Assembly: GCA_946482625.1 (NCBI GenBank)
Contig: CAMLSH010000156.1
Coordinates: forward strand, 1 to 8,242
Length of the DNA stretch: 8,242 nt
Direction of reading: 5' to 3'
Origin: an uncultured Opitutaceae bacterium
GTDB lineage: Bacteria; Verrucomicrobiota; Verrucomicrobiae; Opitutales; Opitutaceae
Of this stretch, positions 6,484 through 8,242 are shown piece by piece. The translations under genes and the position numbers were made by a program. The notes beneath the pieces are model-generated. The model was not told the DNA's origin. It saw nothing but the letters and a program-made list of their open reading frames with translations, and did no database searches. The stretch's first letter is position 1. Every line of letters begins with the position of its first letter.

Positions 6484-6583
6484 TGGAACGCGCGGTCCCT
6501 CGCGCGTTGGGCGTTCGCATGCGTTTGCGGAAAGCTATTTTATGCGACGCCGCTCAGTGCGCTCGGAGTGCGCGCTCCACCTA
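6484..6583. repeat. REP-like long inverted repeat (copy 2) downstream of the DUF3299 gene
   Basis: The left arm (6484-6513, tggaacgcgcggtccctc then gcgcgttgggcg) and right arm (6551-6579) are imperfect inverted repeats of about 30 nt. Pairing continues inward through TCGCAT (6515-6520) and ATGCGA (6542-6547), leaving a loop of about 21 nt. The right arm has, on the - strand, the same 14-bp core GCGCACTCCGAGCG as copy 1 (6560-6573), flanked by GGTGGAGC outside and TGAGCGGCGTCG inside, both shared with copy 1 arms. The left arm is more diverged in the centre (ggtccctc replaces actccgag). It begins directly after the TAA stop of the DUF3299 gene, with an in-frame TAG (6581-6583) as part of the repeat edge. 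It may terminate the permease/DUF3299 transcript. Confidence 0.7.
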
Positions 6584-7162
6584 TTATTTCTTCGCGCCGC
6601 GAAACTTTTCGCCGTCGAGCACGAAGAGGGAGACGATGTATCCGCCGTCGTACTTCTGGTCCACGCGGAACGTACCGACGAGTTCCACCGGTACGTCTTG
6701 CACGGGCGTGATGCCCGCGCCCTTCATGGTAACGACGACGTAGTCGTTCATGTTGGGCGTGCTGCCGTAACAGCAGGTGTTCACGTCCTTCATGATCACG
6801 AATTTTTTGGTGAGCCCGTTCTCGATGGTGAGCGGCATCAAGTATCCGGTGAGTAGCACGCGTTGGCCGTGATAGAGGCGGATCCAGTCCGGCACCTGAT
6901 CCTTTTCCATGGCGGCTTTGATTTCCTCGGGAGTGGCGCCGGTGCCTTCGTCGACGATGGTGTAGGGAAATGCAGCGAGTTTATCGAAGCCGACTGAATA
7001 GATCTCCGCGCCATCGACGGTGATTTTTCGCGGAGTCGTATCGACCGTGGGAGCAGACGTTGGTGGTGCGGCGTCTTGCGCGCGCAGAACTGCGGAAGAA
7101 ATGAAAAGGGCGAACAGCAGCGAGGCGGCGGTGAAAACGCGGAGGCGGAGTGGCGGTTTCAT
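6584..7162 (-). CDS. Exported DUF3299-family protein
   Basis: A 192-aa protein with an N-terminal signal peptide: basic MKPPLRLR, a hydrophobic core at about 9-25, and a cut near LRAQ|D. A short Pro/Thr-rich linker (32-45) leads into the conserved domain. Marks of DUF3299 (PF11736, recalled from memory) are IRLYHGQRVLLTGYLMPL (94-111), then VIMKDVNTCCYGSTPNMND (122-140) with adjacent Cys130-Cys131, then the VVVTMKG strand. The Cys-Cys pair next to Gly and Pro could bind a metal or form a redox disulfide; neither is proven. It lies 18 bp behind the ABC permease gene on the same strand, a tight operon arrangement. From memory, DUF3299 genes accompany MacB-like permeases in other bacteria, including zinc-regulated clusters of Vibrio, so a role as an accessory periplasmic factor of the transporter is the best guess. 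No Shine-Dalgarno is visible. Confidence 0.8.
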   Translation of the reverse strand: MKPPLRLRVFTAASLLFALFISSAVLRAQDAAPPTSAPTVDTTPRKITVDGAEIYSVGFDKLAAFPYTIVDEGTGATPEEIKAAMEKDQVPDWIRLYHGQRVLLTGYLMPLTIENGLTKKFVIMKDVNTCCYGSTPNMNDYVVVTMKGAGITPVQDVPVELVGTFRVDQKYDGGYIVSLFVLDGEKFRGAKK

Positions 7163-7180
7163 AACGGATGATGGGGAAAC

Positions 7181-8242
7181 TCAGGAGAGCGGAGACAGGC
7201 TCGTGGAGACATCGGTGCGGTAGGCCTTGATTGCTGGGAAAACTCCGCACAGCGCCGCGAGCCCGATGATGCCTGCGGGGGCGGAGAGCATGATCGCGTG
7301 AAATTCCAGCGGATCGATGACCACGCCGGTTTGTGCGCGGATGATACTAGAAGCGACGATCACGATCACACCGTAGATCACGAAGGCGAAGAGCATACCG
7401 ATCGCAGCGATCGCGGCGGATTCCATGACGACGACTCCGAAGATTGTGAGCCGGCGCGCACCGAGCGCGCGCAGGATGGCGATCTCGCGGCGGCGCTCGT
7501 TCATCGAGTTGTAGATACTCGCGAGGATCGAGGCGGAGGCGACGATGACGACGAGGTACGAAACGAAGGCGAGGATGTGATCGAACCACGCGATTTTATC
7601 GAAGAGCTTCGCGAGGATCGCGCTGATGGGCCACGCGAAGGTGAGTTTGTTGCCCCGCTTGTTATAGAGCATGTCCATCTGGAAACCCGCCATCGGGTTT
7701 TCCGTTTTCAGCTTAATCAGCACGGCGCTCAAGTCGGTGGCGGTGCGTGCGTCGTGACCGCTCATACGCTGAAGGCCGGCGAGCGGTATCCAGATAACGC
7801 GGTCGGCAGGCGTGCTGGTCGGCGCGAAGATACCGGTGACGACGAAGGTCTCCGCATGTTGTTTCGTCTCGTCGTAGTTGAGCCCGTGAAAGGGATGAAA
7901 CGTATCGCCGAGTTTCAATCCGAGGGCTTGCGCGGCGAAACTGCCGACGACGGCTTCCTTCTGATCTTCGACGAACGGGCGGCCGGGCGATTCGATTTCG
8001 TAGCGACGGCCCGGGGAGATTTCCACGCGATCAAACAGCTCGGTCGTGGTGCCGACGAGGCGGTAGCCCTTGAAGTTGTCGCCGACCGCGATGGGCAGCG
8101 CGAGGGACACATTGGGGTGCTTCTTGATCTGCTCGAAGTCGGCGTCGGCGATGTTGCCGGGGCTGTCTTCGAGATGGAAAATGGCGTTGAGCACGAGCTG
8201 CAGTTTCGAACTGCGCGCGCCGAGTACGGCGTCGAAACCGCC
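7181..8242 (-). CDS. ABC transporter permease, FtsX/MacB type (5'-truncated by window edge)
   Basis: Only the last 353 residues are inside the window. The frame stays open to position 8242, reading GGFDAVLGARSSKLQLVLNA before the GTG at 8194, so that GTG is internal. The missing part should be a short N-terminus with the first membrane helix. Visible layout: an extracytoplasmic MacB-PCD-like domain up to about residue 215, then three membrane segments (about 222-246, 267-300 and 314-340) forming the FtsX domain. The conserved cytoplasmic motif NERRREIAILRALGARR is at 248-264. Such permeases work as dimers with a separate ATPase and often move lipids, peptides or lipoproteins, or act as mechanotransmitters, rather than importing small solutes. 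The ATPase gene is expected just beyond the right edge. The stop is followed 18 bp later by the DUF3299 gene. Confidence 0.88.
   Translation of the reverse strand, partial: GGFDAVLGARSSKLQLVLNAIFHLEDSPGNIADADFEQIKKHPNVSLALPIAVGDNFKGYRLVGTTTELFDRVEISPGRRYEIESPGRPFVEDQKEAVVGSFAAQALGLKLGDTFHPFHGLNYDETKQHAETFVVTGIFAPTSTPADRVIWIPLAGLQRMSGHDARTATDLSAVLIKLKTENPMAGFQMDMLYNKRGNKLTFAWPISAILAKLFDKIAWFDHILAFVSYLVVIVASASILASIYNSMNERRREIAILRALGARRLTIFGVVVMESAAIAAIGMLFAFVIYGVIVIVASSIIRAQTGVVIDPLEFHAIMLSAPAGIIGLAALCGVFPAIKAYRTDVSTSLSPLS

Noticed and set aside
8192..8194. GTG as the start of the ABC permease
   Set aside because: The frame continues upstream to the window edge with family-typical sequence (GGFDAVLGAR...), so this codon is internal and the gene is truncated by the window.

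Overview
This is a high-GC bacterial window. It holds three co-oriented genes on the + strand (311-3745), facing four co-oriented genes on the - strand (3850-8242, the last cut by the right edge). No rRNA, tRNA, CRISPR array, transposase or phage gene is visible. The most likely source is a Verrucomicrobiota bacterium of the Opitutaceae type. This is inferred from the gene mix (GH43/GPH sugar cassette without SusC/SusD, a long PrsW protein, a DUF3299/ABC permease pair), the lack of Shine-Dalgarno sequences before all six visible starts, and palindromic intergenic repeats. No single marker proves the lineage.

Left region (1-3745): a compact pentose-sugar cassette. A signal-peptide-bearing GH43 glycosidase (311-1345) is followed after 38 bp by a 12-helix GPH-family sugar:cation symporter (1384-2760), then after 40 bp by a second GH43 enzyme without a signal peptide (2801-3745). 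The two hydrolases are clear paralogues, and each has the full GH43 acid/base/modulator triad. The simplest reading is that the exported enzyme trims arabinose- or xylose-containing oligosaccharides outside the membrane, the symporter imports the products, and the cytoplasmic enzyme finishes them. The first 310 bp hold no recognisable gene, only weak inverted repeats and an unproven open frame.

Middle (3746-3849): a convergent intergenic region filled by a long imperfect inverted repeat. A second version of the same repeat lies at 6484-6579. Three of the four arms share an identical 14-bp core. These look like REP-type genomic palindromes located at gene 3' ends, where they may also act as terminators.

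Right region (3850-8242, - strand): in transcription order, a FtsX/MacB-type ABC permease (5' end outside the window), an exported DUF3299 protein 17-18 bp behind it, the second repeat, an exported SMP-30/gluconolactonase-like beta-propeller, and a PrsW-family membrane protease with a large extra N-terminal domain. The permease and DUF3299 protein form a probable transport or export unit, possibly metal-related. The propeller and PrsW genes may form a second unit, and what they do together is unknown.
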